Of a stretch of DNA of 64,000 nt, positions 42,598-51,301 are shown one piece after another. The notes under the pieces were generated by a model. That model ran no database searches and was not told where the DNA came from. It was given only the letters and a program-made list of their open reading frames with translations. Made by a program: the position numbers and the translations under genes. Numbering within the stretch: position 1 is the first letter of the stretch; each line of letters starts with the position of its first letter. This DNA comes from Paenibacillus sp. PastM-3 (GTDB lineage Bacteria; Bacillota; Bacilli; Paenibacillales; Paenibacillaceae): positions 620,001 to 684,000 of the forward strand of contig NZ_JARXXP010000001.1 in the NCBI RefSeq assembly GCF_029893965.1, read 5' to 3'.

Positions 42598-42846
42598 ATG
42601 AAAAGTAATGTAAATATGCTCTATTGTTTACTGGGAAGCTTTGTACTGGCCCTTTTAAATCATCCCGTGCTCAGTTCTGCAAGACTTGGAATATTCCCCT
42701 CGGGTTACGGTGCGAGTCTGTTTGGCGTGATATTTGTATGGATAACTGATATTCTCGCATTTGCTGGCTATCTGCTACTAATTATATGCAGCATCCTATT
42801 ATTCATTACTAATATTAATCCAGGGAAAAATAAGAATAGAAGGTAG
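42598..42846 (+). CDS. Small membrane protein, hypothetical
   Basis: The 82-residue product starts MKSNVNMLYCLLGSFVLALL and has two hydrophobic segments (about residues 7-22 and 42-72), ending in a basic NPGKNKNRR tail. GGGGAG stands 9 nt before ATG 42598. I do not recognise a family. It is convergent with the condensin-like operon and divergent from the TPM gene. A small TTTGCC-GCAA-GGCAAA hairpin follows at 42868-42883. Confidence 0.65.
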   Translation: MKSNVNMLYCLLGSFVLALLNHPVLSSARLGIFPSGYGASLFGVIFVWITDILAFAGYLLLIICSILLFITNINPGKNKNRR

Positions 42847-42947
42847 GTACTCAAAAGTTATTGAAGGTTTGCCGCAAGGCAAAAATCAAAGGCATTTTTA
42901 CCCTTGGTATCCTATCCTTCCCTCTCACTATCTCCCCCACAAAAAAT

Positions 42948-42979
42948 AAGACCCGCCCGGCATTTGCCAGACGGGTCTT
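42948..42979 (-). terminator. Terminator of the condensin-like operon
   Basis: AAGACCCG pairs with CGGGTCTT with a GC-rich interior, followed by ATTTTTT on the minus strand, 13 nt past the stop. Confidence 0.88.
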
Positions 42980-42992
42980 ATTTAAGTTATTG

Positions 42993-45900
42993 CTAGAATA
43001 GCGACGCCGGGATCATCTTCCTGCCGCCTTTTACCAGAGTAGACTCCAGCATTTCTCCTTTATCTCCGCCAAAATAGAGCTGCCAGTAGACGCCAAAGCG
43101 CACACTGACATCATTCTTCACCAGCTCCGGCGGCGTCACGATCAGCCACTGGAACCTTAGCGCCTTGGAAATCTCAAAGACGGGATCAAGCACATTGTTG
43201 GAGACCATTTCCCCGAACGGGTTGTCGTAGAGGAAGACGGTCCAGCCCTTGTTCTCGCGGTTAACCCGCTTATGGGTCATGATCATCATCGCCACAAGCA
43301 GCTGTACCGACTGGCGCTGGCCGCCGCTGCCGACAGCTTCGTCTAATGCACCGCGGTTGATGACTTCCCAGTCGGAGTAGTGGAATTCTTCCGGTGCCGC
43401 ATATAGGAAGTAATTCTCTGTAACCGGCTTGTATACCTGAAGCACAGGGAAGCGGTTCTGCATGGCTGCGTAGACGAGTTTACCGTCATTGATCAGCTCC
43501 TTAACCGCTGCCGCCGGCACCTGCTCGATCTTCGGATATTTCTCCAGCAGACTGCTGATGCAGCGGTTGAAATAGTCGCTGACCAGCGGCTCGATATCAT
43601 CTGTTGTCTTGGGCACGGTGATATGTTTATAATTCAGCCGCACCAGCGGAAAAGCGTGGCCGTTCTCGTTGTGAATAATCATCCGCCGCTCCATGCGCTT
43701 CAGGATATCCGTAATCTGCACGACCCGCTTGGCCGCACGTCCGACCCACAGCTTGCGCGAGAGCTCCATGCTCTCTTTATCGCTGCGGATACTCTCAATC
43801 TGGTCGCGTGAGCTCTGCAGCATCGAATCCAGCACCTGCCCGGCAATGGCGAAATCCTCCCAGTGAACGGTGTTCAGCCGCTCCTGGATTTTGGTCTCCA
43901 GCTCACTGTTCCAGCCGCACTTTGCCAGCTTGGCGCTCAAGTCATTTTTCTCTTCCTTCACTTTACGGGTAAGCTCCGTCTGCTGGGCACGGCTTTCTTT
44001 ACTCTGAAGCAGCCAGTCAGCAACCGTTCGTTCACAGCTTTCCCTCACCTGCAGCTGTACATCCTCCGGTACATCACGGAGCTGAACACGGCCCTCAACA
44101 TGCGTGTCCAGAATCTGTCGCTGATTGCCCAGTGTCTGCAGCCATTGATCCACAGCAGAGAGCCGTTGTTTGCACAAATTTAACTGCCGTTCATTCTCAC
44201 GGGTATCCTCCGTAATCTCCTGCTCCTTGACAGAGAGCGTGTCAGTCCATATTTCAACAGGCCGTTCATGCTTCTCCTTGATCGTCTTTTCCGTTTTGCG
44301 CAGTTCCTTCTGCAGGTTCTCAAGAATCGTCTGGCAGCGGATGTAGGATTCACGTACGTTCTGGTAATCCTCCTCCAGATATACCGTCTCATTCTTTTGC
44401 CGCGCCCGCGCTGCAGCTATTGCTTCAGGTGAATCCTGCGGCTCGGGAGCTTTTTGCCAGTCACGGTCAATCTGATAGACAGCAGTTTCAAGCTCACTAA
44501 GCTGTTCGCCTGCACGCTTGATGTTCCCCTGCCGCGTACGGATTTCCAGCTCATTATGGGTCAGCGATTGCTGCAGGCTCTCCACTGTACTTAACAGCTG
44601 CAGCATTTTATTCTGAGCATCAGGATTCAGGCCAACCTCTTCCATACCCGCTTCAATCTGAAGTTCATTAGGAAAAACAAGCTCCGGGAACCAGCTCTGC
44701 AGCCTGGGGAACAGCGAATAACGGGTGTCCCCAATCCAGTGCTCCCGCTGCTGTGCGGTGCTGTCCATTTCCGCTTTCAGCTGAACAAGACCCTGGTCTT
44801 TAACGGAGATTTCCTTATTCAGCGTCTGCCTGCGGTCAACTGCTCTCTGCTTGTCCTTGTAATCCTGCTCCTGCTTACGGGTTCGTTCCTCCCACTGCCG
44901 CAGGGCCTGGGCTCTTTGCTCCAGTCCGGTCTTTTCCCGCTCGTATTCATTAAGCTCCTTCTGTATGGAAGCAAGCAATTCCTCATTCTCACTGATCTCT
45001 GTCTTTAGACCGGCCACCGCTGTATCAAGCTCATTTACAACCAGCTCCAGCTCACGGATCTTAGCTTTTAAGCTTACCGTATGCTCACTCTGGAACAGCC
45101 GCTCAAACTCCTGCCGGGCTGTCTTCAGCTTCGACAGATAATTCTCCGCGTCCTGAAGCTCTTCTTCCCGCTCCTTCAGCCGGGTGGCAATTCCGCGCTT
45201 CCAATCCTGGAACTGCTCCGGCTGCAGAACCATCTGCGGTCCCTGATTTGCAAGCAGCAGGAACGGCTCTACGGCAGCTAGGCCCATTTCCTCGCGGATA
45301 AAGACCGGCACAGCCGATTTGAGGATGATATTCCCCAGTGCATCCGGCGGAATTTTGTCTGCTTCACGCTGAGTGACAATCAGCCCGTAAGGGAGCAGCG
45401 GATGACGTCCGAGCTCTTCTTCACGGTGCAGATAATTCAGATCATTCAGGTAAGAGCTGCCGGGCATGGAGCTGATTTTGAGCGCATCCAGTCTGTCCTT
45501 AACTATAATTACATCTGCATTAGGCAGCCAATAAGCTTCCTGCTGCAGCTCTACGTCAAGCTGCTGATGATAAAACTCCCTGCGCAGCCGCTTGGTCTGC
45601 TGCTCTGTATCTTCCAGCCTGCGGATGAACCGCTCATGGATCAATGCTTTTGCTTCAAAGAGTGCTGTTGCCCCCAGCACCTGATGCTCTTCGTACAGCT
45701 CAAGCAGTACGACAAGCTGTGACCACAGCTGTGATTCCCGGCCCATCTGCGCTTCCAGCTGATTATGCAGCTCATCGCTTTGGCAGCGTTCGCCGGCAAG
45801 CTTCACCTGAAGCTCCGCCAGTTTAGTGCGCAGGCTCAGCTTACGCGCTTCCCCCTGACCACGCAGAGCAGTGCGTTCTGCAATTGAATCATCAATAGTA

Positions 45901-47474
45901 TTGGCAGCCAGAAGTGTCCTCTGCAGCGCCGGTCCCGGCGCACTGGCCGCCTCCTGTCCATGCCGCGAAGCAAATACGCCCGCTTCCTCGCTAAATTGTC
46001 GGATGTAGCCGGTAAGCTCATTGATCCGGCTCTCCAGTCCGCCCAGCTCCAGAACATAGCTCTCCCGCTCTTTACGCAGCCCGGCTTCTTCAGCCGAGAG
46101 CGCCTGCTGACGGCCAGCGAAGCCGGAAAGCTGCTGCTGCCACAGCCGGAAGACCTGATCCCACTGCTGGCGCAGCTCCTCCTTGGCACTCAGGATAACC
46201 TCCTGGCGCTCCTTCATTTCAAGCGAACCTTCGATCGCTTCAATTTCCTTCTGCCATTGACCGATTTCCCGCTTATGCACCTGGCGTTTGGCCAGATATT
46301 GCGCCACTTCCAGACGTTTTTCCTGTTCTTTGGACTCATCAAGCCGCGAACGCGCCCGTCCCTGATTATCACTGATGGCTTTGAACTCTTCCTGCTTCGT
46401 ATCGTGCTCCTCTTTGCTGCGCAGGTAACTCAGGTTATCCGCCTCGAAGCGAAGCTGCCGGGCTTCGGACTGCAGCCGGACCAGCTCGTCGGCTTGTCTG
46501 CCCCGGTTATCTTCAGCTGCTCTCAGCTCGTCATAAATGACCGTATAAATCCGACGGCCTAGCAGCTCTGTCTCCTGAAAGCTCCGCTCCGCTTCTGCCC
46601 CCTGCTTGACCAGCTCATGCAGCGGAGCAGCGAGCGCCGTGAACTCGGCAAAAGCTTTCTCACGCTGCTCCAGCATCGGAAGCCGCTGAGCAACCGTTGC
46701 TGTGTCGGTGAACATCCGCTGAAGCGAGCCGTCCTCCTCACGCGACCCGTCATTCAGGCTGGAGCCGATCTCCGGAATAATCAGCTTTTCGAACAGATTA
46801 TGGTTCGTGAAGGCATCATTTTTCTGAAAATAGCCTTTGATCCCGCCCTCTTCACCGTTAATCTTCTTCATATTGCGCCATTCGCCAATGTGTATATCCC
46901 GTTCCGCCAGGAAGGTGTAATACTTCTTGAGCTCGGAATGACTGCTTCCATAATAGATGATCTCGTTGCGCCGTTCCCGTACAAACTGCTGAATCGCCTC
47001 AAAGCTTGCAGGGCCGCCTTCATCGGGAAGATACAGCGGCAGCGTCGACAGGGTTAGCTCCGATTGCTCCTCATATTCCAACAAGGCATAGAGCAGATAA
47101 TCGACCTTGATCTCCAGCTGATCCGCCGAGCTGTGGGCAGTCATGGCAATTCCGGTAGTGATATACTTACTGCGGTCGCCGGAGTCCAGCTTCCATTCAA
47201 TGGCTACGTGGAAGGTGTAAGGCTTCAGCTGTTTTTTATGATTATGGAAAAAAGCCTCAACCTGATTCTCATTGTCCTTCCCCCATGAAGTCTTCGGAAT
47301 CAGCAGCTGAAAAATCGACTGCAGCAGCACCCCTTTTCCGCCGCCGTTCATCAGGGTAATCAGGGTATTGGCCGGACCTTCCTCGTTGCACAGGTCAAGT
47401 ATCATATCGTCGTATTTCTTGAGCATTTTCTCATATTTCAGACCGGCGATCCGGATCCGTTCAATGCGCGGCAT
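42993..47474 (-). CDS. SMC-like ATPase of a MukBEF/Wadjet-type complex (JetC-like)
   Basis: The 1493-residue protein has an N-terminal nucleotide-binding segment with NGGGKG at residues 43-48. Two very long coiled-coil arms (about 250-620 and 790-1250) flank a hinge-like globular part (about 640-780, PGSSYLNDLNYL to GPQMVLQPEQF). The C-terminal head has an ABC signature GSGGQRQSV near 1383 and a Walker B-like FLYDNPFGE near 1417. It should be the DNA-loop-extruding motor. The Walker A Lys is followed by Gly rather than Ser/Thr, a deviation worth checking. ATG 47474 has GGAGGG 8 nt upstream and overlaps the JetB-like gene by 14 nt. Confidence 0.85.
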   Translation of the reverse strand: MPRIERIRIAGLKYEKMLKKYDDMILDLCNEEGPANTLITLMNGGGKGVLLQSIFQLLIPKTSWGKDNENQVEAFFHNHKKQLKPYTFHVAIEWKLDSGDRSKYITTGIAMTAHSSADQLEIKVDYLLYALLEYEEQSELTLSTLPLYLPDEGGPASFEAIQQFVRERRNEIIYYGSSHSELKKYYTFLAERDIHIGEWRNMKKINGEEGGIKGYFQKNDAFTNHNLFEKLIIPEIGSSLNDGSREEDGSLQRMFTDTATVAQRLPMLEQREKAFAEFTALAAPLHELVKQGAEAERSFQETELLGRRIYTVIYDELRAAEDNRGRQADELVRLQSEARQLRFEADNLSYLRSKEEHDTKQEEFKAISDNQGRARSRLDESKEQEKRLEVAQYLAKRQVHKREIGQWQKEIEAIEGSLEMKERQEVILSAKEELRQQWDQVFRLWQQQLSGFAGRQQALSAEEAGLRKERESYVLELGGLESRINELTGYIRQFSEEAGVFASRHGQEAASAPGPALQRTLLAANTIDDSIAERTALRGQGEARKLSLRTKLAELQVKLAGERCQSDELHNQLEAQMGRESQLWSQLVVLLELYEEHQVLGATALFEAKALIHERFIRRLEDTEQQTKRLRREFYHQQLDVELQQEAYWLPNADVIIVKDRLDALKISSMPGSSYLNDLNYLHREEELGRHPLLPYGLIVTQREADKIPPDALGNIILKSAVPVFIREEMGLAAVEPFLLLANQGPQMVLQPEQFQDWKRGIATRLKEREEELQDAENYLSKLKTARQEFERLFQSEHTVSLKAKIRELELVVNELDTAVAGLKTEISENEELLASIQKELNEYEREKTGLEQRAQALRQWEERTRKQEQDYKDKQRAVDRRQTLNKEISVKDQGLVQLKAEMDSTAQQREHWIGDTRYSLFPRLQSWFPELVFPNELQIEAGMEEVGLNPDAQNKMLQLLSTVESLQQSLTHNELEIRTRQGNIKRAGEQLSELETAVYQIDRDWQKAPEPQDSPEAIAAARARQKNETVYLEEDYQNVRESYIRCQTILENLQKELRKTEKTIKEKHERPVEIWTDTLSVKEQEITEDTRENERQLNLCKQRLSAVDQWLQTLGNQRQILDTHVEGRVQLRDVPEDVQLQVRESCERTVADWLLQSKESRAQQTELTRKVKEEKNDLSAKLAKCGWNSELETKIQERLNTVHWEDFAIAGQVLDSMLQSSRDQIESIRSDKESMELSRKLWVGRAAKRVVQITDILKRMERRMIIHNENGHAFPLVRLNYKHITVPKTTDDIEPLVSDYFNRCISSLLEKYPKIEQVPAAAVKELINDGKLVYAAMQNRFPVLQVYKPVTENYFLYAAPEEFHYSDWEVINRGALDEAVGSGGQRQSVQLLVAMMIMTHKRVNRENKGWTVFLYDNPFGEMVSNNVLDPVFEISKALRFQWLIVTPPELVKNDVSVRFGVYWQLYFGGDKGEMLESTLVKGGRKMIPASLF

Positions 47475-48234
47475 GGGCGTCACCCTCCTTCTCAGCCAGT
47501 GTACTGCCAATAAGGGCTTTCAGTTCCTTGTAACGGTCTACATCATGGTACAGATAGCGCATCCGTTCGTACAATTCTTCCCGCGGAAAAATCCGTTTTT
47601 CACTCTCGGAAATGAATACCAGATGCTCGTCCTCCAGCAGCTTCATCCCTTCATGGATTAAGCCGATCCGGGAACCGGAGCTTCTGGAAAGAGTGTCGGC
47701 ATCCTCCTGGCTTTTGGTCTGCATATACAGGCTGGCCCATACTTTGTACATCGCCTGAATGTCGAGCCGCCACTTCTTGCTGAACTTGCCCTCTTCATCC
47801 ATTTCATACCAGGCCTTCAAAACGGCCGATACTTGATCAGCCAGCTGGATGTAGGAAATACTGTCCTGTCCCGGTTTAAAGTGCTGATCATCCTGGTCCA
47901 TTTCTGCCAAAAAAACCAGGATCACAACGTTAATGATATGTAAATGCGTCTTGCGCTCAATCCGCGAATATTTACTCTTCAGCTGTGTGAAGTTGGTTGC
48001 AAAGCCCGAGCCGAGCGGATTAACCAGCAAATGCAGGCGGTGACCGGAGTTCATGATCCGGCAGCCTCCTTCTTTGGCCAGATATTGCAATGCATCATAA
48101 GCGCCAGTGTCCTGCAGACACTCCGCTGCAGCCGGATCATCCAGCGAAATGACTTTCCGCCGCAGCAGGTCAAAAAACAGCCGTGACGCCTGCTGCAGTT
48201 GTTCCAATGTATAACTCATGTTCGGACCACTCAT
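47461..48234 (-). CDS. MukE/JetB-like subunit
   Basis: The 257-residue protein is predominantly helical with winged-helix character (ASRLFFDLLRRKVISLDDPAAAECLQD, then GLIHEGMKLLEDEHLVFISESEKRIFPREELYERMRYLY), as expected for a MukE-type kleisin partner. It resembles DUF6063-type proteins found beside giant SMC-like genes; that family name is from memory and should be checked. The start overlaps the JetA-like stop as ATGA, and its end overlaps the JetC-like start, so the three are translationally coupled. Confidence 0.7.
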   Translation of the reverse strand: MSGPNMSYTLEQLQQASRLFFDLLRRKVISLDDPAAAECLQDTGAYDALQYLAKEGGCRIMNSGHRLHLLVNPLGSGFATNFTQLKSKYSRIERKTHLHIINVVILVFLAEMDQDDQHFKPGQDSISYIQLADQVSAVLKAWYEMDEEGKFSKKWRLDIQAMYKVWASLYMQTKSQEDADTLSRSSGSRIGLIHEGMKLLEDEHLVFISESEKRIFPREELYERMRYLYHDVDRYKELKALIGSTLAEKEGDAHAAH

Positions 48235-49739
48235 CTTTCTTCTATAATAATAGTGTACGGACTCATCTCAAGCCCCGGCCATCTGACTGCCGGCTGCTGC
48301 CCGGTACCGTTAATTATTGTTCTTAGCACCTTTCCCCGCAGAACTTCAAGTACAGGATGACTGTCCAGCAGGTATTGAATAAGCCTCTGGCATTCATCCG
48401 TTCCAGCCGGGCTCTCCGCACCAGACTCCTGTACCTTCACTTCCGTATGAAAAAACTGTGCCCACAGGTCCACCGCATTCGGGTTATTAGCCCAGCCGAG
48501 TTTTTCTTCTTCGGTAAAAGCTTCTGCAGCAAAGGTGAACCTTCCGTCCGCCGCAAGCCCCGTAAATACGGGAAGCCATAGCCCGGCAACTTCTGCCCAG
48601 GGTATCGTCTTTGGAATATAGGATACTTCCGGTTCTTCCCCGGTATCATCAGGTTCATCCAGCCATTCTTCGGGCATAAATCCGGTTTCCTGCTCTTCCC
48701 ACGCCCAGGCGAGGGGATAAATGAAGTCCTGCTGCGGTGTGAACAAGCCGCCTACCAGCAGCTCAAGACTGTCCCCTGAGGACAGTCCGTCGCTTTTCAC
48801 CCATTCCTCCCATACATTGGTCCGAAAGTTAAAGCCCGCAGCCCCCCAAAACAGCTCCGGGAAATTCAGCCGCAGATTGGTTTCAGCCTCAAAAATGCTC
48901 AAGACTACCTCAGCCAGCTCATCATGAACTTTGCGCGACAGCTCTACCCGTTCAGAGAGCAGACGTAACTCGTTAAAATCAATAACATCCTTTTCATCGT
49001 TGGCCAGTCTGGCCAGTGAGCGGTGAATGTTATCAAAGTGCCTGCGTTCTTCATCAAACTGCAAGTGAATTTCCTCCAGGCGCTGATGACGCATAACCCC
49101 GAATTCGCTAAAAATATGTTTTGGATTGCGACGCAGCGCATTGCGGTACTCCTGCTGCTGCTGGGTCATTTTCCGAACTCTTGAGATCAGCTCGTTCACA
49201 TCCTGCAGCGCCCGCGTTACCCGGCCATGCTTGATATGCATCTGAATCTCCAGCAGCTTGATGCTGATTTGGAACTCCTCGATGATCTCATGGCTCATAA
49301 AGATCAGCTCCAGCGCATATTCGGAGAGCCGATAGATCGTTCTTCCGCTCTCTTCCCAGCTGCTGCGGGTCGCATCCTCGTCCACGGTAAAATACTTATA
49401 TTTCTGCACATTCATCTGCTGAGTATGATCATCAAAGTAAAAAGCTTCAAAATCTCCGCCGTTTCCGCTCCAGAGCAGCCCGTCCACCAGCCGCTCCACC
49501 GATTCGGCTGTTCCCAGCCCGTTAATATTGAATCGTTCCAGGGAGCTCCATGCCAAACCAACAATATCCTCCTTGGACCGCTGATCGTTCGATTCCAGCT
49601 CCATATAGTAAACCTGCAGCAGTACGCTCAGTGCGATCATTTCCTTATACGGCTGCAGCTCTCCAAGATTCATCCCGGCACCAAGACTCCACAGCGGGTT
49701 AAGCCGTTTGTTCCGTTCCCCAAAATCCGACCAGTTCAT
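48231..49739 (-). CDS. Kleisin/JetA-like subunit
   Basis: The 502-residue protein has an N-terminal region (LNPLWSLGAGMNLGELQPYKEMIALSVLLQVYYMEL) and a winged-helix segment (GRTIYRLSEYALELIFMSHEIIEEFQISIKLLEIQMHIKHGRVTRAL). A helical middle (VNELISRVRKMTQQQQEYRNALRRNPK) and an acidic C-terminal part with EEWLDEPDDTGEEPE follow. Position before the MukE-like and SMC-like genes, size and helical layout match MukF/JetA kleisins. The ATG comes directly after the TAA-TAG stops of the first gene with no space. Function by synteny and architecture, not by catalytic motif. Confidence 0.72.
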   Translation of the reverse strand: MNWSDFGERNKRLNPLWSLGAGMNLGELQPYKEMIALSVLLQVYYMELESNDQRSKEDIVGLAWSSLERFNINGLGTAESVERLVDGLLWSGNGGDFEAFYFDDHTQQMNVQKYKYFTVDEDATRSSWEESGRTIYRLSEYALELIFMSHEIIEEFQISIKLLEIQMHIKHGRVTRALQDVNELISRVRKMTQQQQEYRNALRRNPKHIFSEFGVMRHQRLEEIHLQFDEERRHFDNIHRSLARLANDEKDVIDFNELRLLSERVELSRKVHDELAEVVLSIFEAETNLRLNFPELFWGAAGFNFRTNVWEEWVKSDGLSSGDSLELLVGGLFTPQQDFIYPLAWAWEEQETGFMPEEWLDEPDDTGEEPEVSYIPKTIPWAEVAGLWLPVFTGLAADGRFTFAAEAFTEEEKLGWANNPNAVDLWAQFFHTEVKVQESGAESPAGTDECQRLIQYLLDSHPVLEVLRGKVLRTIINGTGQQPAVRWPGLEMSPYTIIIEER

Positions 49740-49742
49740 CTA

Positions 49743-50278
49743 TTAAGCCAACCTCACCATCACTTCGTAATTTAAAACTTCCTGTGGAATACGTTTGTCC
49801 GATTGTAACAGCCTCTGAATACAGCCCGTCAGCTCCGGCTTTATGGTAGTCTCACCGAGGACAATATTCAGATGCTCCTGCAGGCAGGCTCTTTGCTCCT
49901 TCGCATAGTCATAATCTTTCAAAGCCTTTCCGGCCATCAGCTCATATACAGACAGCGCTAACTTGATCTGCAGATCAGGATACCTGAGTTTAAGCGCCCC
50001 ATAGATACTAGCGTCAGTGTTGAGGTCGTCTCGGGCAGCCAATAGGCTGCAGCAATACGGGTTGTCCCATATAACCGGCTTTTGGTAAGCTTTATGAAGT
50101 ATCCTTCCTTCAAGAGCTGTTCCACAGCAGCTGCAAATACCGTTAAACCATCATAATCAGAGCGGTATTCATAGGTGCTGATCACCGCTTCCTCAAGCTG
50201 ATCCAGAGAAACCCTCCGCCGGGTTCTGCGCACTAGACCATATCTGGATTCTATCACGCCCATAATTCTATATTTCAT
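49743..50278 (-). pseudogene. First gene of the condensin-like operon, frameshifted (178 codons)
   Basis: Two overlapping frames join into one plausible protein. Frame one runs from the ATG at 50278 (MKYRIMGVIESRYGLVRRTR) to AAAYWLP near 50033; frame two continues RDDLNTDASIYGALKLRYPD to the TAA at 49743. Restoring one base in the CCC at 50035-50033 (CCCC) gives AYWLPRDDLNTDASIYG, so a single-base deletion or sequencing error is the simplest cause. The first 80 residues look like a winged helix. Toprim/DUF2220 motifs of the Wadjet nuclease JetD are absent, so this is either a truncated JetD-like gene or a distinct small subunit. Confidence 0.65.
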
Positions 50279-50303
50279 TACATCACCCTCATAAAATAGC
50301 TTA

Positions 50304-50338
50304 AACCCATATCAGCCCCTGATAGGGAAATATGGGTT
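50304..50338 (-). promoter_or_regulatory. Leader hairpin upstream of the condensin-like operon
   Basis: The 9-bp arms AACCCATAT and ATATGGGTT enclose a 17-nt loop, 26 nt before the first start codon. The stem is followed by TTAAGCTATTTTATGAGG. It could be an attenuator or a protein-binding hairpin in the operon leader. Confidence 0.5.
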
Positions 50339-50383
50339 AGCAATCACAGATAACTAACATTTTCCTTGCGAATATATGTTTCT

Positions 50384-50392
50384 ATTATAGCA
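50384..50392 (-). promoter_or_regulatory. Extended -10 promoter of the condensin-like operon
   Basis: The minus strand reads TGC-TATAAT, a perfect extended -10 (TGnTATAAT). No good -35 lies 16-18 nt upstream, which is acceptable for this promoter class. The start would be near 50377. Confidence 0.6.
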
Positions 50393-50448
50393 ATGAAATA
50401 AAGAGTTGGCTATGATCCTTGCGGAGGATTCCGCTATGACGTTAAAAA

Positions 50449-50472
50449 GGACTCCGCTGGAAGCAGAGTCCG
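50449..50472 (-). terminator. Terminator of the GNAT gene
   Basis: GGACTCTGCT-TCC-AGCGGAGTCC followed by TTTTT on the minus strand, 27 nt past the stop. Confidence 0.9.
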
Positions 50473-50498
50473 TAGCAACCGCCACTAGATTAATAATT

Positions 50499-51095
50499 TC
50501 AGTTATATTTCCCCTGCAAAAGATACTGCAAATTGGCCTTTACCCCCGGCCATTCCTCATCAATAATGCTGTACAGCACATTGTCCACTGGGATACCTTC
50601 CGAGGTAATCCGGTGTTTGCGCAGAAGGCCTTCTTTTGTGGCACCTAAGCGTTCAATCGCTTTTTGCGATCTAAGGTTGCCGCCAACAATCGTAAAATTC
50701 ACCCGGATCAGTCCAAGCTCTTCGAAGCAGTGCTGCAGCAGCAGGGCTTTGCCTTCTGTATTCACCGGTGTTCTCCAGTATTCAGGCGCAATCCAGGTGC
50801 AGCCGATTTCTGCATTACGGTGAGTGTGGTCAATGTGCATAATCCGCGAGGTCCCGGCAATCCGTCCGGTAGACCGGTCCAGCATGACAAACGGCAGATC
50901 ATGGCCTTTTTCTTTGTTCGTTAGCGCTGTATCAATTAGCTGCTCTACCTGTGCGGCGGAGGTGATTTTTCTCCAGGTAAATTCCCAGATTAACGGGTTG
51001 CTAAGAATCGCTGTCAATCCCGCCCTATGCGCTGCTTCCATGGGAACCATTTGAATGTACGTGCCGTTTAATGGTCTGATGTTCTCCGAGATCAC
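50499..51095 (-). CDS. GNAT-family N-acetyltransferase (RimJ/RimL-like)
   Basis: The 198-residue protein is of the RimJ/RimL/YjcK type. It starts LNGTYIQMVPMEAAHRAGL and has AEIGCTWIAPEYWRTPVNTEGKALLLQHCFEELGLIRVNFTIVGGNLRSQKAIERLGATKEGLLRKH. The core carries the acetyl-CoA site and the N-x-x-S-x-x-A-I-x-x-L-G block. It probably acetylates an N-terminus or small molecule; the substrate is unknown. It is monocistronic. Confidence 0.9.
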   Translation of the reverse strand: MISENIRPLNGTYIQMVPMEAAHRAGLTAILSNPLIWEFTWRKITSAAQVEQLIDTALTNKEKGHDLPFVMLDRSTGRIAGTSRIMHIDHTHRNAEIGCTWIAPEYWRTPVNTEGKALLLQHCFEELGLIRVNFTIVGGNLRSQKAIERLGATKEGLLRKHRITSEGIPVDNVLYSIIDEEWPGVKANLQYLLQGKYN

Positions 51096-51226
51096 ACAAC
51101 TGCCTCCTAAAATGCGGATAGGTTTAAAGCGCGCTGCACAACTAAACGCCGATCTCCTGTTAAAGACCAGCTTCCTCTAAATTGTAAACGATCTGCCTGT
51201 CCTCTGTCTGTATGGTTTTGATAAAA

Positions 51227-51260
51227 AAACAGCCCCGTTTGTGTAAAAACGGAGCTGTTT
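51227..51260 (-). terminator. Terminator of thrS
   Basis: AAACAGCTCCGTTT pairs with AAACGGGGCTGTTT across a short loop, followed by TTTT on the minus strand, about 40 nt past the stop. Confidence 0.9.
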
Positions 51261-51301
51261 CCTGGCATGTCTATTTTGCTTGCATATTAATGAAGGAACT
51301 T

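Noticed and set aside
50022-50045. Programmed ribosomal frameshift in the first gene of the condensin-like operon
   Set aside because: No slippery heptamer or downstream pseudoknot is evident, while a single-base loss in a short C-run explains the break.
49743-50278. Intact JetD nuclease
   Set aside because: The combined product has only about 178 residues and shows no Toprim or DUF2220 motifs; at most it matches an N-terminal half.
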